Positions 25,397 to 34,437 of a DNA stretch of 64,000 nucleotides are shown in pieces. The stretch comes from Cribrihabitans_A neustonicus (lineage in GTDB: Bacteria; Pseudomonadota; Alphaproteobacteria; Rhodobacterales; Rhodobacteraceae): NCBI RefSeq assembly GCF_048820895.1, contig NZ_JBMERQ010000007.1, positions 62,001 to 126,000 of the forward strand, read 5' to 3'. Below the pieces are notes generated by a model. That model was not told the DNA's origin, did no database searches, and saw only the letters and a program-made list of their open reading frames with translations. Position 1 is the stretch's first letter. Every line of letters starts with the position of its first letter. The position numbers were made by a program, and so were the translations under genes.

Positions 25397-26227
25397 TCAC
25401 TTCAGGGGCAGGCAGATCTCCGTCACCAGCTCCCCCGGCGCGGTGTTGCGCGGATCGTTCAGATAGATCTCGAAACAGGGCGCATCGGCCGGCTCCTCCC
25501 CCGACTGCGGCAGCCAGTTGCCAAACAGGCTGTGATAGGCGGCAGCGAGGCCCGAATACGGCCCCTTGAAGGTGAGAACGGCGGTCTTGCCGCCCGCAAG
25601 CTGCATCTCCTCCAGCCCCTCCGGCAGATCGCCCCGGAACTCCGCCCCGGCAAAGCTGCGCAGATCGCTTGCGGGCAAATCGTCGGGGCTGTCGAAATAG
25701 ACCCCGACCGTCGCGCCGGTGTGCGGCCAGAGGCTGCGGGTCTCGCAGATCGCGCCAAGCGCCTCGAAGCTGCGGCCGATCTCGTCGTAGGCGCCCTTGT
25801 GCGGCAAGCCCGCCAGGCGGCGGGACGGTTCTTCTCTCACTGTGACATCAAACATGGGATAGCTTCCTGTTTTGAAGGCGGGGCCGGGCAGTGCCAGGCG
25901 CCCCGCGCGGCGGAAGGCAGCGGGAGTGCTGCCATAGGATTCGCAGAAAGCCCGCGAGAAGCTACCGGGGTTGGGATAGCCTGCCCGCGCCGCCACCTCA
26001 GCCAGCGGCAGGCCGCCCTGCACCAGCCAGGTTGCGCCCCGGTGCAGCCGGATGCGGCGCACCGCCTGGGCGCAGGTCTCGCCTGTGAGGGCGCGGAACA
26101 CCCGGTGCCAGTGAAAGCGCGACATCGCCGCGACCTCCGCCAGCGCATCCAGCGACAGGTCCCCGTCGGGGTGGTCGTGGATATGGGTCAGGACCCGCAG
26201 TATCCGGTCTTCGTAAGCGCCCGCCAT
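25397..26227 (-). CDS. AraC family regulator with GyrI-like effector domain
   Basis: 276 residues. Two AraC helix-turn-helix motifs at about 8-108 (LSLDALAEVAAMSRFHWHRVFRA and AEVAARAGYPNPGSFSRAF, each a standard element) are followed by a GyrI/SoxS-effector-like small-molecule binding domain at about 125-276 (VREEPSRRLAGLPHKGAYDEIG). This matches the Rob/MarA-type layout of DNA gyrase inhibitor-like regulators. GGGGAGG precedes the ATG at 26227. It stands alone and the target is unknown. Confidence 0.9.
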   Translation of the reverse strand: MAGAYEDRILRVLTHIHDHPDGDLSLDALAEVAAMSRFHWHRVFRALTGETCAQAVRRIRLHRGATWLVQGGLPLAEVAARAGYPNPGSFSRAFCESYGSTPAAFRRAGRLALPGPAFKTGSYPMFDVTVREEPSRRLAGLPHKGAYDEIGRSFEALGAICETRSLWPHTGATVGVYFDSPDDLPASDLRSFAGAEFRGDLPEGLEEMQLAGGKTAVLTFKGPYSGLAAAYHSLFGNWLPQSGEEPADAPCFEIYLNDPRNTAPGELVTEICLPLK

Positions 26228-26352
26228 GCCCGGCCTCCCCGCTATGCTCTCTGCCCCATCCTGATGCCACGGCAGGAGATCACAAATCTTGCTGAGTTGC
26301 ATCTGGCGGCGCGTAAGGTCATATAACGGCAAACCTGCAGAGCAGAGGCGAC

Positions 26353-27315
26353 ATGACCCAGTATCTGGAATTCGAGAAACCGCTGGCCGAGATCGAAGGC
26401 AAGGCGGAAGAGCTGCGGGCGCTGGCGCGCGCGAACGAGGAAATGGACGTGGCCGACGAAGCCAAGGCGCTGGACGCCAAGGCGGCGCAGCTGCTCAAGG
26501 ACCTCTACAAGGAGCTCACCCCCTGGCGTAAATGCCAGGTCGCGCGCCATCCCGAGCGGCCGCATTGCAAGGATTACATCGAGACGCTGTTCACCGAGTT
26601 CACGCCGCTCGCGGGCGACCGCAACTTTGCCGATGACCTGGCGGTGATGGGCGGCCTTGCGCGGCTCAATGATCAGCCGGTGATGGTGATCGGCCACGAG
26701 AAAGGCTCGGACACCAAGTCCCGGATCGAGCGCAACTTCGGCATGGCCCGCCCCGAGGGCTACCGCAAGGCGGTGCGGCTGATGGAGATGGCGGGCCGTT
26801 TCAAGCTGCCGGTGATCACCCTCGTCGACACCGCCGGCGCCTACCCCGGCAAGGGCGCCGAGGAGCGCGGCCAGTCCGAGGCGATCGCGCGTTCGACGGA
26901 AATGTGCCTGAAGATCGGTGTCCCGCTGATTTCGGTCATTATCGGCGAAGGCGGCTCCGGCGGCGCGGTGGCCTTTGCGACCGCCAACCGGGTGGCGATG
27001 CTGGAGCATTCGATCTACTCGGTGATCAGCCCTGAGGGCTGCGCCTCGATCCTGTGGAAGGATGCCGAGAAGATGCGCGAAGCGGCCGAGGCGCTGCGGC
27101 TCACCGCGCAGGACCTCAAGAAGCTGGGCGTCGCCGACCGCATCATCCCGGAACCGCTGGGCGGCGCCCACCGCGATCCGAAGGCGGCGATGGCCTCGGT
27201 CAAGGCGGCGCTGCAGGAGATGCTGGAGGAGCTCTCCGGCAAGGACGCCGCGGCGCTGATCAAGGACCGGCGCGAGAAGTTCCTCGACATCGGCTCCAAG
27301 GGGCTGGCGGCCTAA
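26353..27315 (+). CDS. accA: Acetyl-CoA carboxylase carboxyltransferase subunit alpha
   Basis: 320 residues, typical length. Crotonase-fold carboxyltransferase that, with AccD, moves the carboxyl from biotin-BCCP to acetyl-CoA to give malonyl-CoA, the first step of fatty-acid synthesis. Signatures: MTQYLEFEKPLAEIE, RPHCKDYIETLFTEF, TLVDTAGAYPGKGAEERGQSE (its core TAGAYPG) and GEGGSGGAVA. It stands as a single gene with its own terminator. Confidence 0.97.
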   Translation: MTQYLEFEKPLAEIEGKAEELRALARANEEMDVADEAKALDAKAAQLLKDLYKELTPWRKCQVARHPERPHCKDYIETLFTEFTPLAGDRNFADDLAVMGGLARLNDQPVMVIGHEKGSDTKSRIERNFGMARPEGYRKAVRLMEMAGRFKLPVITLVDTAGAYPGKGAEERGQSEAIARSTEMCLKIGVPLISVIIGEGGSGGAVAFATANRVAMLEHSIYSVISPEGCASILWKDAEKMREAAEALRLTAQDLKKLGVADRIIPEPLGGAHRDPKAAMASVKAALQEMLEELSGKDAAALIKDRREKFLDIGSKGLAA

Positions 27316-27341
27316 GCCTTCCCCTGCCCTTTCGATCAGCG

Positions 27342-27368
27342 AAAGCCCGGCCCCGCGCCGGGCTTTTT
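27342..27368 (+). terminator. Intrinsic terminator of accA
   Basis: A 9-bp perfect stem (AAAGCCCGG with CCGGGCTTT, 7-base loop) continuing into further T residues, 27 bases after the accA stop. Confidence 0.9.
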
Positions 27369-27523
27369 GCCGCGCGCGGATGCCTCGGCCAGCCTTCCTT
27401 AACTCATCGCGCGGCAACAGTCCGCTGCACGGTGGCGTTTGACGCATCCCGCCAACAGGCGCACAATGGCACTTGCCTTGGAGCCCCGTTCCAGGGGCGG
27501 AGGGCGAGGGAAAGGAGGGCACC

Positions 27524-27727
27524 ATGAGTGTCGCACGCGTTACCGAGATTTCAGCCACTTCGACCGACAGTTTTGACGATGCCGTCAAGCAGGGCATCGA
27601 ACGCGCCTCCAAGACCCTGCGCGATATCAAAAGCGCCTGGGTCAAGGATCAGAACGTCGATGTCCAGAACGGCAAGGTTACCCACTTCCGGGTGAACCTT
27701 GCTGTGACCTTTGTCCTGGACGATTAA
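27524..27727 (+). CDS. Dodecin family protein
   Basis: 67 residues, the exact size of dodecins, which assemble into hollow dodecamers that store or buffer flavins (or, in some, CoA). The pattern VARVTEISATSTDSFDDAV, a central helix and a long beta hairpin (VDVQNGKVTHFRVNLAVTF) match. AAAGGAGG precedes the ATG at 27524. Single gene. Confidence 0.93.
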   Translation: MSVARVTEISATSTDSFDDAVKQGIERASKTLRDIKSAWVKDQNVDVQNGKVTHFRVNLAVTFVLDD

Positions 27728-28141
27728 GCTGCCGGGTACCTTGCACTGCTTGCCGGGCTCTGCGTGTGACTCCCCTTGATCCGGGGCAGCCAGCGCGCTC
27801 GTATTTGGGGGCGTTTCCGGCCGGCACGGCGGCGGCGGCTCACGTTTCCGCTCAACTGGGGTTACCGGTGATCTGGGGTTACCGGTGATACTGAACGAGT
27901 TGAGCGGACAGGAGGCACTGTTAACGCGCTTCTGCGGACCGGGGACCGGCGCAAGCAGTTCCCCGGAACCGCCCCCAATGGGCTGACGCCGTGGGCCGCC
28001 TCTCCCGTTCCTGAGGGCGGCTTTCCGGTTCAGCGCCGCCCGTCGGGTTGGGGTACCAGCCCTGCCGCTGCGGAACATTCTCCCGCCTCACGCATTGGTT
28101 CAGTAAGAACAAGAACCTCAAGTGGCCCGGAGGATCCCGCC
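27728..28141. other. Intergenic region between dodecin and DUF1206 genes
   Basis: About 414 bases without a supported gene. It contains a tandem 17-base duplication framed by an 11-base inverted repeat (27847-27908). The last 40 bases hold the promoter and GGAGG ribosome binding site of the DUF1206 gene. Confidence 0.5.
27847..27908. repeat. Two 17-bp tandem repeats inside an 11-bp inverted repeat
   Basis: CTGGGGTTACCGGTGAT is repeated exactly, head to tail, at 27856-27872 and 27873-27889. TCCGCTCAACT at 27847-27857 and its perfect complement AGTTGAGCGGA at 27898-27908 flank them. The perfection of both suggests a recent duplication within a stem-loop or a functional site. Confidence 0.7.
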
Positions 28142-29020
28142 ATGCCAGCCGACACCCTGCAGTCAGACGCCCGCCGCAAGCGCCTTCAAGACGTGAATCC
28201 CGAGGACTTCGCCTGGGCGGTGCCGGTGATGCGTGTCGGTTACGCCGGGAGGGCACTGGTCTACCTGGCGGTGGCGGGCGTGTCGCTCTACTCGATCTGG
28301 CGGGGCGGCGAGGCCAAGGGAACCGCAGCGGCGCTGGAATGGCTGCAAGGCGGCTGGGGCACAGCCATCGTGGTTCTCATTGCGATCGGGCTCTTTGCTT
28401 ATGCGCTCTGGCGCGCAATCGACAGCATCTGGGATCTTGAGGCCTACGGCAGCGGCGCCAAGGGGCTTGTGGCGCGGGCGGGCATGATTGTCACCGGCTT
28501 CGTGCATCTGGCGCTTGGCGGGCTGGCACTGATGGTCGTCATGGGCTCCGGAGACGCCTCGGGCGGCAAGAGCAGCTACCTGAGCACCGTCCTCAGCCAG
28601 CCTGGTGGCCAGACTGCCCTGGCCGTGGCCGGGGCGCTGACCATCGGGGCCGGCGGTTACTACCTCTACAAGGCCTGGAGCGAAAGCTACCGGAACCACC
28701 TTCAGGCCAATCCGGCAACGATGCATATGAACGCGGCGCTGAAGGCCGGCCTGGCGGCGCATGGCGTCGTGGTGGCCATCATCGGCGTGCTGATCCTGCA
28801 GGCAGCACTTTCTGCATCCAGCGCCTCAGCGGGCGGCATGGGCAGCGCATTCGATTGGCTGAGCACCAAGACCTATGGCCGCTTGCTGGTGACCGCTCTT
28901 TGCCTGGGCCTCCTGGGCTTTGCACTGTTCTGCTTCGTCAATGCGCTCTACCGCATCGTCCCCAAGGCCGCCGACCGCACCACCGAAACCCTCCGCGACG
29001 CGCTGGAGAAGGCGGGGTAA
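28142..29020 (+). CDS. DUF1206 domain-containing membrane protein
   Basis: 292 residues made of three internal repeats of two membrane helices each (about 30-100, 115-180 and 195-270). Each repeat starts with a GYAGRALVYLAVAGVSLY-like or GFVHLALGGLAL-like helix, the DUF1206 pattern. Function unknown. CCCGGAGG lies upstream of the ATG. The N- and C-termini are charged and probably cytosolic. Confidence 0.9.
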   Translation: MPADTLQSDARRKRLQDVNPEDFAWAVPVMRVGYAGRALVYLAVAGVSLYSIWRGGEAKGTAAALEWLQGGWGTAIVVLIAIGLFAYALWRAIDSIWDLEAYGSGAKGLVARAGMIVTGFVHLALGGLALMVVMGSGDASGGKSSYLSTVLSQPGGQTALAVAGALTIGAGGYYLYKAWSESYRNHLQANPATMHMNAALKAGLAAHGVVVAIIGVLILQAALSASSASAGGMGSAFDWLSTKTYGRLLVTALCLGLLGFALFCFVNALYRIVPKAADRTTETLRDALEKAG

Positions 29021-29029
29021 GCCGCCTGC

Positions 29030-29677
29030 CTACCCCGCCAGCATCCGCAAGCCCTGCGTTACATCCGAACGGACCGCCAGCCGCAGCCCCGGCTCATCGC
29101 CCGCCTTCAGAGCCGCGATGATCAGCTTGTGGTTCTGCGGCGGCTCGGTGCGGCGCAGGCGGCCGTAAAGCGCGCGCATCGTGGGGCCCAGCTGCAGCCA
29201 AACTGTCTCCGCCATTGCCAGCATCGCAGGCGCCTGGGCACGCAGATAGAGCGCGCGGTGAAACTCCAGGTTGGTGCGGATGTAGCCGACGGCATCGCGC
29301 TTGGAGACCATTTCCGCCACAGTGCCGTTGATCACGGTCAGCCGGTCGATCAGCGCCATGTGCGCGCGCGGCAGGGCGCGGCTGGCCAGTTCTACTTCCA
29401 GCAGCGCGCGCAGCGCCGCCAGTTCCTCAATCCGCTCGTTGGTGAGCTCGGGGGTCGACACCCGGCCCGAGGAAGACAGGAACAGCGCGCCTTCCGCCGC
29501 CAGCCGCCGCACCGCCTCCCGCGCGGGCGTCATCGAAACCCCGAAATCGCGGCCGATACCGCGCAGGGTCAGCGCTTCGCCCGGGGCGATCTCCCCGTGC
29601 ATAATCCGGGTGCGCAGGGTTCTGTAGACCCGGTCATGCGCCGACGGCGCGGCATCGGAGGAGGAGCGTGCAGACAT
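29030..29677 (-). CDS. GntR family transcriptional regulator (FCD type)
   Basis: 215 residues. An N-terminal winged helix (about 15-75, LTLRGIGRDFGVSMTPAREAVRRLAAEG, core SMTPAREAVRRL) is followed by an all-helical FCD effector domain (about 82-215) with the metal-binding His pattern (FHRALYLRA and later His). AAGGA is spaced correctly for the second ATG (29677), not for the one two codons earlier. Target unknown; it converges with the DUF1206 gene. Confidence 0.92.
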   Translation of the reverse strand: MSARSSSDAAPSAHDRVYRTLRTRIMHGEIAPGEALTLRGIGRDFGVSMTPAREAVRRLAAEGALFLSSSGRVSTPELTNERIEELAALRALLEVELASRALPRAHMALIDRLTVINGTVAEMVSKRDAVGYIRTNLEFHRALYLRAQAPAMLAMAETVWLQLGPTMRALYGRLRRTEPPQNHKLIIAALKAGDEPGLRLAVRSDVTQGLRMLAG

Positions 29678-29779
29678 GTTCATTCCTTGAAGTGATCAAA
29701 AATCGCCGCGCGGTCAACTGTGCAAGGCAGCTCGGGAGTACCCCCGGTTGCTGCGCCTGCGCGGGACGGGGGCCGGCGC

Positions 29780-30499
29780 TCAGCCACCCTCTTCGCCAGC
29801 CTGGGTGCCAAAGCGGTAGCGGTGCAGGCTGGCGCCATTTTCCCGCAGCCAGGCCCGCGGCGCCTGGTAGGGTCCGTGGAGGCGCTCTACCGTGGCCCAA
29901 AAGGCAGCGGAGTGATTCATCTCAGCCAGATGCGCGGCCTCATGGGCCGCGACGTAGCGCAGTACCGCGGGCGGCGCCAGGATCAGCCGCCAGGAATACA
30001 TCAGCGCGCCATCGGCGGTGCAGGAGCCCCAGCGCGAGCGGGTGTCGCGCAGCGTCAGCCTGCTGTAGCTGCGCCCCAGCCGCGCTGCATAAGTGTCCGA
30101 GGCCTCGGCCAGCCGCGCCCGCGCCACTTCGCGCAGGAAACGCTGCAGCACCCGCCCCGCCAGCGCCCCATCCGCTCCGCGCGGCACCGACAGGCTCCCC
30201 GGCTCTAAAACCACCCGCTTGCCGTGCGCTGGCTCCAGCCTGCGCTCCTCCCCATCGACCGGCAGCACGGCGCCAAAGGCCGCTTCGACGGGCGCCGGGC
30301 GGCGGGCCAGATGGTTGCGGATCCAATCTTCCTTTTCGGCGGCAAAGGCCAGCGCCGCCTCGGCCGGGAGCGACTGCGGAAGCGTCAGCGTCACGCGCCC
30401 GTCCAGCGAGGATATCCGCAGGCTGATACGGCGAGCGCGGGGCGAACGGCGCAGGGTCAGCGGCACCGGAGGATCACCGGGCAGATGGTGTCGGCTCAC
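29780..30499 (-). CDS. YgjP-type zinc metallopeptidase (M48 / DUF45 family)
   Basis: 239 residues. The zinc site HEAAH (in YVAAHEAAHLAEMNHSAAFW, about residues 184-203, with the third ligand in NHS) defines the family, and RDTRSRWGSCTADG before it is the family's second signature. Physiological substrate unknown. I chose the GTG at 30499 with GGAGG 9 bases upstream; the open frame before it is not conserved in character. Confidence 0.88.
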   Translation of the reverse strand: MSRHHLPGDPPVPLTLRRSPRARRISLRISSLDGRVTLTLPQSLPAEAALAFAAEKEDWIRNHLARRPAPVEAAFGAVLPVDGEERRLEPAHGKRVVLEPGSLSVPRGADGALAGRVLQRFLREVARARLAEASDTYAARLGRSYSRLTLRDTRSRWGSCTADGALMYSWRLILAPPAVLRYVAAHEAAHLAEMNHSAAFWATVERLHGPYQAPRAWLRENGASLHRYRFGTQAGEEGG

Positions 30500-30598
30500 G
30501 CGCGGCTCCCTCCGGGCAAAGGCTTTGACAGTGCCACCCTCATATGGCAAGGCACCGGAATCGTCGATACGACTCACCAGTAAATCAAGGGGACCCAC

Positions 30599-30925
30599 AT
30601 GCCCAAGGAAGAATGGGGTGTAAAGCGCGTTTGCCCCACAACTGGCAAGCGCTTTTATGACCTGAACAAAAACCCGATCGTCAGCCCCTATACAGGCGAG
30701 GTCGTGGAACTGGAAACCGGCAAGAGCCGGATGATCGCGGCCGATCGCGAAGATGCCGCCAGCATGAAGTCCAAAGAGAACCTCTCGGGCGACGACGCAG
30801 TGCTCGAGGACGATGACGCGGTCGACATGGACCTGGGCGACGACGTCCTGGACGACGACGATGACGAGGACAACGTATCCCTCGACGAGATCGCCGACAT
30901 GTCCTCCGACGAGGACGAAACCTGA
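30599..30925 (+). CDS. TIGR02300 / FYDLN-acid family protein
   Basis: 108 residues. The N-terminal 40 residues carry CPTTGKRFYDLNKNPIVSPY, a zinc-ribbon-like conserved block. The rest is a very acidic tail (runs of DDDDDE) ending SSDEDET. The family is restricted mainly to alphaproteobacteria and has no known function. AAGGGG precedes the ATG. It is followed by tRNA-Ala. Confidence 0.93.
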   Translation: MPKEEWGVKRVCPTTGKRFYDLNKNPIVSPYTGEVVELETGKSRMIAADREDAASMKSKENLSGDDAVLEDDDAVDMDLGDDVLDDDDDEDNVSLDEIADMSSDEDET

Positions 30926-31107
30926 GGCACAGCCCTGGACGGAGAGGCCCCGCGCCTCTCCCGCGCCGCTGCCGGGCGGCCTTGAAAAAAATCGGACGAT
31001 GGCGCATTTTTTTGCTTGCAGCCCGCGCCGCCGTCCCTTAAACGACGCTCACACCGCAAGACGGGCCGCACCGGAAACGGAACGGGCACTGAAAAGCGGA
31101 CAGATTT

Positions 31108-31183
<76 letters not shown>

Positions 31184-31549
31184 AATCTTCTTCACAAAAT
31201 TCCGAACAGACGTGCTGCAGGCCCGCTTGGCGCAGCACGGTCCTTGGCTCCCGATGCCAGGTAGTTGGGGGCCCACCGGTCTCCCAATTGCTGGATGCGC
31301 AGCTAGCCGGAAAGGCACGCTGCCGTTTTGCATATTCAGAACAACCTCTTGAACTGCACGTCCGAAGCTATTGCCGTGTCTGCGCACTAGGTCTTTGGCG
31401 CAAAGGCCGCCCCGGCCATCGCTGAGCGCCTGCGCCCCTGCGCATTCCGGGAGAGCGGCAAATTGCAAACCATTCTCAAACTCGTTGACAGTTGCGAATG
31501 ACTTGCAATAACACTCCCGCCAGAACACCTGCACATTACGGAGAATCTA
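31184..31549. other. Region between tRNA-Ala and sitA
   Basis: 366 bases with no supported gene. An 8-bp inverted repeat (CGTGCTGC 31211-31218 with GCAGCACG 31232-31239) could end the tRNA transcript. The last 90 bases are AT-richer and hold two Fur/Mur-like boxes for the sit operon. No attachment-site duplication of the tRNA 3' end is visible. Confidence 0.5.
31463..31508 (+). promoter_or_regulatory. Two Fur/Mur-like operator boxes upstream of sitABCD
   Basis: TTGCAAACCATTCTCAA at 31463-31479 matches the reverse complement of the second box (31492-31508, TTGCGAATGACTTGCAA) at 14 of 17 positions. Both are imperfect palindromes of the alphaproteobacterial Fur/Mur type. Their place about 40-90 bases before sitA implies manganese- or iron-dependent repression. 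Confidence 0.6.
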
Positions 31550-32452
31550 ATGGTTCCGACTCTGCTCAAGACCCTTTCTGCCGCCGCCATCGCAGCGGGC
31601 CTCGCCAGCGCTGCCGCCGCTGAAGGCAAGATGAAGGTGGTCACCACCTTCACCGTGATCGCCGATATGGCGCAGAACGTGGCAGGCGACGCCGCCGAAG
31701 TTGTCTCGGTTACCAAACCGGGCGCCGAGATCCACGGCTATGAGCCGACACCGCGCGACATCGTGCGCGCCTCGGACGCTGACCTGATCCTCTGGAACGG
31801 CATGAACCTGGAATTGTGGTTCGAGCAGTTCCTGTCGAATCTGAAGAACGTCCCTTCCGCCACCCTGACCGACGGCATCAACCCGATCCCGATCGCGGCC
31901 GGCTCCTACGAGGGCAAGCCCAATCCGCATGCCTGGATGGGGCTCGACAACGCGCTGATCTACATCGACAATATCGTCGAGGCCTTTGCCGAGCATGACC
32001 CGGAAAACGCTGCCGTCTACGTGAAGAACGCCGGCGAGTACAAAGACAAGCTGCGCGCCACCATCGAACCGCTGCGCGAGGCGGTTGCCGCGATCCCGGA
32101 AGACCGCCGCTGGCTGGTCACCTGCGAGGGCGCCTTCAGCTACCTGGCGCGCGATTTCGGCATGAAGGAGCTGTATCTCTGGCCGATGAACGCCGATCAG
32201 GTCGGCACCCCGCAACAAGTGCGCGCGGTGATCGACGGGGTGCGCACGCACGACATCCCGGTGGTGTTCTGCGAAAGCACCGTGAACACCGCCCCCGCCG
32301 AGCAGGTCGCGCGGGAAACCGGCGTGCAATACGGCGGCGAGCTTTACGTCGACTCGCTGAGCGAAGCGGACGGCCCGGTGCCGACCTATCTGGACCTGCT
32401 GAAGGTTACCTCCCAGACCATCGCCCGCGGGCTGACCGCCGCCACCAATTGA
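31550..32452 (+). CDS. sitA: Manganese/iron ABC transporter substrate-binding protein SitA
   Basis: 300 residues. A signal peptide (residues 1-24, ending SAAAAEG) leads to a cluster A-I metal-binding protein. Metal ligands His62 (IHGYEPTPRD) and the PHAWMG histidine near 125 are present, with the central linker helix and late Glu/Asp (CESTVNT, YVDSLS). Delivers Mn(II) or Fe(II) to SitC/SitD in the periplasm. First gene of sitABCD; the boxes upstream suggest Mur control. Confidence 0.94.
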   Translation: MVPTLLKTLSAAAIAAGLASAAAAEGKMKVVTTFTVIADMAQNVAGDAAEVVSVTKPGAEIHGYEPTPRDIVRASDADLILWNGMNLELWFEQFLSNLKNVPSATLTDGINPIPIAAGSYEGKPNPHAWMGLDNALIYIDNIVEAFAEHDPENAAVYVKNAGEYKDKLRATIEPLREAVAAIPEDRRWLVTCEGAFSYLARDFGMKELYLWPMNADQVGTPQQVRAVIDGVRTHDIPVVFCESTVNTAPAEQVARETGVQYGGELYVDSLSEADGPVPTYLDLLKVTSQTIARGLTAATN

Positions 32453-32557
32453 GCCTTTGCGCCAGCACAAAACTGTTCCCCGCAGCTGCAATGCCGCGGG
32501 GGACTGCATTTCTGATCACAGAATACATAAGTGCATGTAAGACTACGGAGCACAAAA

Positions 32558-33529
32558 ATGTTTGACGCCAGCGAGGTCCGGACCATGAAGACGAACGCCA
32601 GCCCTTCCGGCGGCGGCATCGCTGCGAAAGACGTGACAGTCACCTACCGCAACGGCCATACCGCGCTGTGGAATGCCAGTTTCGAGATTCCCCGCGGCAC
32701 CGTCTCCGCGCTGGTCGGTGTCAACGGCGCGGGTAAGTCCACCCTGTTCAAGGCGCTTATGGGCTTCGTGCCTGCCGCCAGCGGCGAGATCCGCATTCTC
32801 GGCCTGCCGGTGCGCGAGGCGCTGCGCAGGAACCTGGTCGCCTATGTGCCTCAGGCCGAGGAGGTCGACTGGGCCTTCCCGGTACTGGTCGAAGACGTGG
32901 TGATGATGGGCCGCTATGGCCACATGGGCTTCCTGCGCCGCCCCAAGGCGGCGGACCACGAAGCCGTCGATCAGGCGCTGCGCCGGGTCAACATGCAGGA
33001 TTTCCGCCACCGCCAGATCGGCGAGCTTTCTGGTGGCCAGCGCAAACGGGTGTTCCTGGCCCGCGCCCTGGCGCAGGACGGCCAGGTGATCCTGCTGGAC
33101 GAGCCGTTCACCGGCGTCGACGTGAAGACCGAAGAGCAGATCATCGCCCTCCTCCGTGAGCTGCGCGCCGAAGGCCGGGTAATGCTGGTTTCGACCCACA
33201 ATCTCGGGTCTGTGCCCGAGTTCTGCGACCGCACGGTGCTGGTGAAAGGCACAGTTCTGGGCTACGGGCCGACCGAAACCACATTCACCCGCGAAAACCT
33301 GGAGCATGCCTTCGGCGGCGTGCTGCGCCATTTCACCCTCGGCGGCGCCGCGTTGCACGAGGACGGCGACCCGCGCCAGGTCACCATTCTGACCGACGAC
33401 GAGCGTCCTTTCGTCCAATACGGCGAGAAGACCCAGCTCAGCAGGCGCCGCAGCAAGAAGGCAGGCAGCGAGGAAAGCCCCGCCAAGCCGGAACCCGCGG
33501 AAAGCCCGAGCGGCGGGAGCAGCGCATGA
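32558..33529 (+). CDS. sitB: Manganese/iron ABC transporter ATP-binding protein SitB
   Basis: 323 residues. Walker A GVNGAGKST, signature LSGGQRKR, Walker B VILLDEPFTGVD and the switch histidine (STHN) are all intact. The C-terminus has an extra charged tail of about 50 residues. Start at 32558 has GGAG 8 bases upstream; an ATG 9 codons later is possible. Overlaps sitC by 4 bases. Confidence 0.94.
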   Translation: MFDASEVRTMKTNASPSGGGIAAKDVTVTYRNGHTALWNASFEIPRGTVSALVGVNGAGKSTLFKALMGFVPAASGEIRILGLPVREALRRNLVAYVPQAEEVDWAFPVLVEDVVMMGRYGHMGFLRRPKAADHEAVDQALRRVNMQDFRHRQIGELSGGQRKRVFLARALAQDGQVILLDEPFTGVDVKTEEQIIALLRELRAEGRVMLVSTHNLGSVPEFCDRTVLVKGTVLGYGPTETTFTRENLEHAFGGVLRHFTLGGAALHEDGDPRQVTILTDDERPFVQYGEKTQLSRRRSKKAGSEESPAKPEPAESPSGGSSA

Positions 33530-34437
33530 TCGAATACCTGCTGGAACCGTTTGCCTATGGCTACATGACCAACGCCATGTGGGTCTCGGCGCTGGTCGGC
33601 GCGGTCTGCGCCTTCCTGTCGGCCTATCTCATGCTGAAGGGCTGGTCGCTGATTGGCGATGCGCTTTCGCATTCGGTGGTGCCGGGGGTTGCGGGCGCCT
33701 ACATCCTCGGCCTGCCCTTCGCACTTGGCGCCTTCATCGCGGGCGGGCTGGCTTCCGGCGCGATGCTGTTCCTGTCGGAGCGGTCGGGGCTGAAGGTGGA
33801 TGTGATCATCGGGCTCATCTTCACCTCATTCTTCGGACTCGGGCTGTTCATCGTCTCGGTGAACCCGATGTCTGTCTCGGTGCAGACCATCACGATGGGC
33901 AATATTCTCGCCATCACCCCTGAGGACACGCTGCAGCTCGCAATCATCGGCTTCGTTTCCCTCGCCGTGCTGCTGGCCAAGTGGAAGGACTTGATGGTCA
34001 CATTCTTCGACGAGAACCACGCCCGCACCATTGGCCTGCGGCCCGGGCGGCTGAAGGCGGTGTTCTTCGTGCTGCTGTCGGCCTCGGTTGTAGCGGCGAT
34101 GCAGACGGTCGGCGCCTTCCTTGTGATCGCCATGGTCGTGACGCCCGGCGCTACCGCCTATCTGCTCTGTGACCGCTTCCCGCGGCTGATCGCGCTGTCG
34201 GTGCTGATCGGCGCGACAACAAGCTTTGCCGGCGCCTATGCGAGCTACTTCCTCGACGGCGCCACCGGTGGCATCATCGTGACGCTGCAGACCCTGATTT
34301 TCCTCGCGGCCTTTGTCTTTGCTCCGAAACACGGGCTGCTTGCCGCCCAGAAGAAGGCACGCGACGCACTGCGCGACGGCCCGCAGATGCCCGTGCCCCT
34401 GCCCGCCGCCGCATCTATACCCGAGGAGGGCCAGTGA
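33526..34437 (+). CDS. sitC: Manganese/iron ABC transporter permease SitC
   Basis: 303 residues with eight or so membrane helices, ABC-3 family permease. MLKGWSLIGDALSHSVVPGV (about 46-65) and GLRPGRLKAVFF are typical. It pairs with SitD to form the pore. The start overlaps the sitB stop (ATGA). The end overlaps the sitD start. Confidence 0.93.
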   Translation: MIEYLLEPFAYGYMTNAMWVSALVGAVCAFLSAYLMLKGWSLIGDALSHSVVPGVAGAYILGLPFALGAFIAGGLASGAMLFLSERSGLKVDVIIGLIFTSFFGLGLFIVSVNPMSVSVQTITMGNILAITPEDTLQLAIIGFVSLAVLLAKWKDLMVTFFDENHARTIGLRPGRLKAVFFVLLSASVVAAMQTVGAFLVIAMVVTPGATAYLLCDRFPRLIALSVLIGATTSFAGAYASYFLDGATGGIIVTLQTLIFLAAFVFAPKHGLLAAQKKARDALRDGPQMPVPLPAAASIPEEGQ

